The notes under the pieces are model-generated. The model did not search any database and was not told the DNA's origin. It saw nothing but the letters and a program-made list of their open reading frames with translations. DNA of 64,000 bases from Bugula neritina (Eukaryota; Bryozoa; Gymnolaemata; Cheilostomatida; Bugulidae): positions 15,432,698-15,496,697 of the forward strand of contig OZ037765.1 in the NCBI GenBank assembly GCA_964035545.1, read 5' to 3'. Positions 63,569-64,000 of the stretch are shown here, in pieces. A program made the translations under genes and the position numbers. Every line of letters begins with the position of its first letter. Positions within the stretch are counted from its first letter, which is position 1.

Positions 63569-64000
63569 GAAATATACATGAACATACCGAAACCTACTGC
63601 AACATACTGAAATATACTGCAACATACTGAAATACACTGCAAGATACTGCAACATACTGTAAAACACTGTAACATACTGAAATACACTGCAACATACTGC
63701 AACATACTGACATACACTGGAACATCTTGAAATACACTTCAACACATTGAAATATACTGCAACACAATGAAACATACGGCAACATGTTGAAAGATACTGC
63801 GACATACTGAAACGTACTGCAACATACTGAAATACACTGTAACATATTGAAATACACTGCAACACATTGAAATATACTGCAACACACTGAAACATACGAC
63901 AACATACTGAAATATATTGCGAGACATTGAATTATACTGCAGCATAGTGAAATATTCTGCAGCATACTGAAATACACTGCAACACACTAGAGTATACTGT

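Larger units (their letters stand above)
50937..64000. repeat. Satellite A array, block 4 (13 kb, runs off the window)
   Basis: Same 10/20-bp unit and orientation. It contains a 5.18-kb tandem duplication, nested 300-bp and 360-bp duplications and two uninterrupted versions of the S4 insertion site (55332 and 60510). A more degenerate patch with loss of register lies near 56760-56850 and again near 61940-62030. No genes are seen. Confidence 0.95.

Noticed and set aside
30236-64000. About 150 long minus-strand open frames in satellite A (up to 463 codons), with a Leu-Gln-Tyr-Ile-Ser / Val-Cys-Cys-Ser pattern
   Set aside because: All are readings of the 10/20-bp unit, overlap in all three frames, and start at arbitrary ATG units. 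They have no domain or flanking gene structure. Their lengths fit the low stop density of the repeat.

Overview
This window is almost wholly repetitive eukaryotic DNA and I find no credible protein-coding gene. It alternates long arrays of short tandem repeats with four copies of a 2.5-3.9 kb interspersed element, here called S. It suggests a heterochromatic, possibly pericentromeric or subtelomeric block of an AT-rich genome. A metazoan such as a marine invertebrate is a guess from general impression only. One 200-base run of N (6098-6297) marks an assembly gap inside the longest array.

Layout: satellite A (1-634); S1 (635-3180); satellite B (3181-26179); S2 (26180-30051); satellite A (30052-40842); S3 (40843-43413); satellite A (43414-47081); S4 (47082-50936); satellite A (50937-64000). 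All four S copies and all satellite A blocks point the same way. Satellite A is built on a 10-bp unit (ACTGAAATAT / ACTGCAACAT, a 20-bp dimer). Satellite B is built on 9-10-bp units such as GCACTTTTAG, GCACATTTAG and GCACTTTCCA. Both carry higher-order duplications from 300 bp to more than 5 kb.

S behaves as a non-autonomous terminal-inverted-repeat (TIR) DNA transposon. It ends in CACAGTT...AACTGTG, has imperfect TIRs of about 170 bp and encodes no protein. The pre-insertion sites of S3 and S4 survive as uninterrupted paralogous stretches elsewhere in satellite A. Comparing filled and empty sites gives a 2-bp AA target duplication in both cases, always within TGAAA of the satellite unit. Each S carries two tRNA-like Pol III promoter pairs (A box plus B box) on opposite strands, each followed by a T-run, and an AT-rich segment.

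S2 also has an internal partial tandem duplication and a nested 755-bp element (C1; TIR CACAGGATAG, 2-bp AT duplication). S4 carries a nested 1,295-bp element (P1; 8-bp duplication ATAATTAT) with inverted arms of more than 400 bp, a 16-bp minisatellite in one arm and an older C-type copy inside. The elements form a nested chronology: satellite A, then S, then C1 and P1. The many long minus-strand open frames in satellite A are a property of its repeat unit, not genes.
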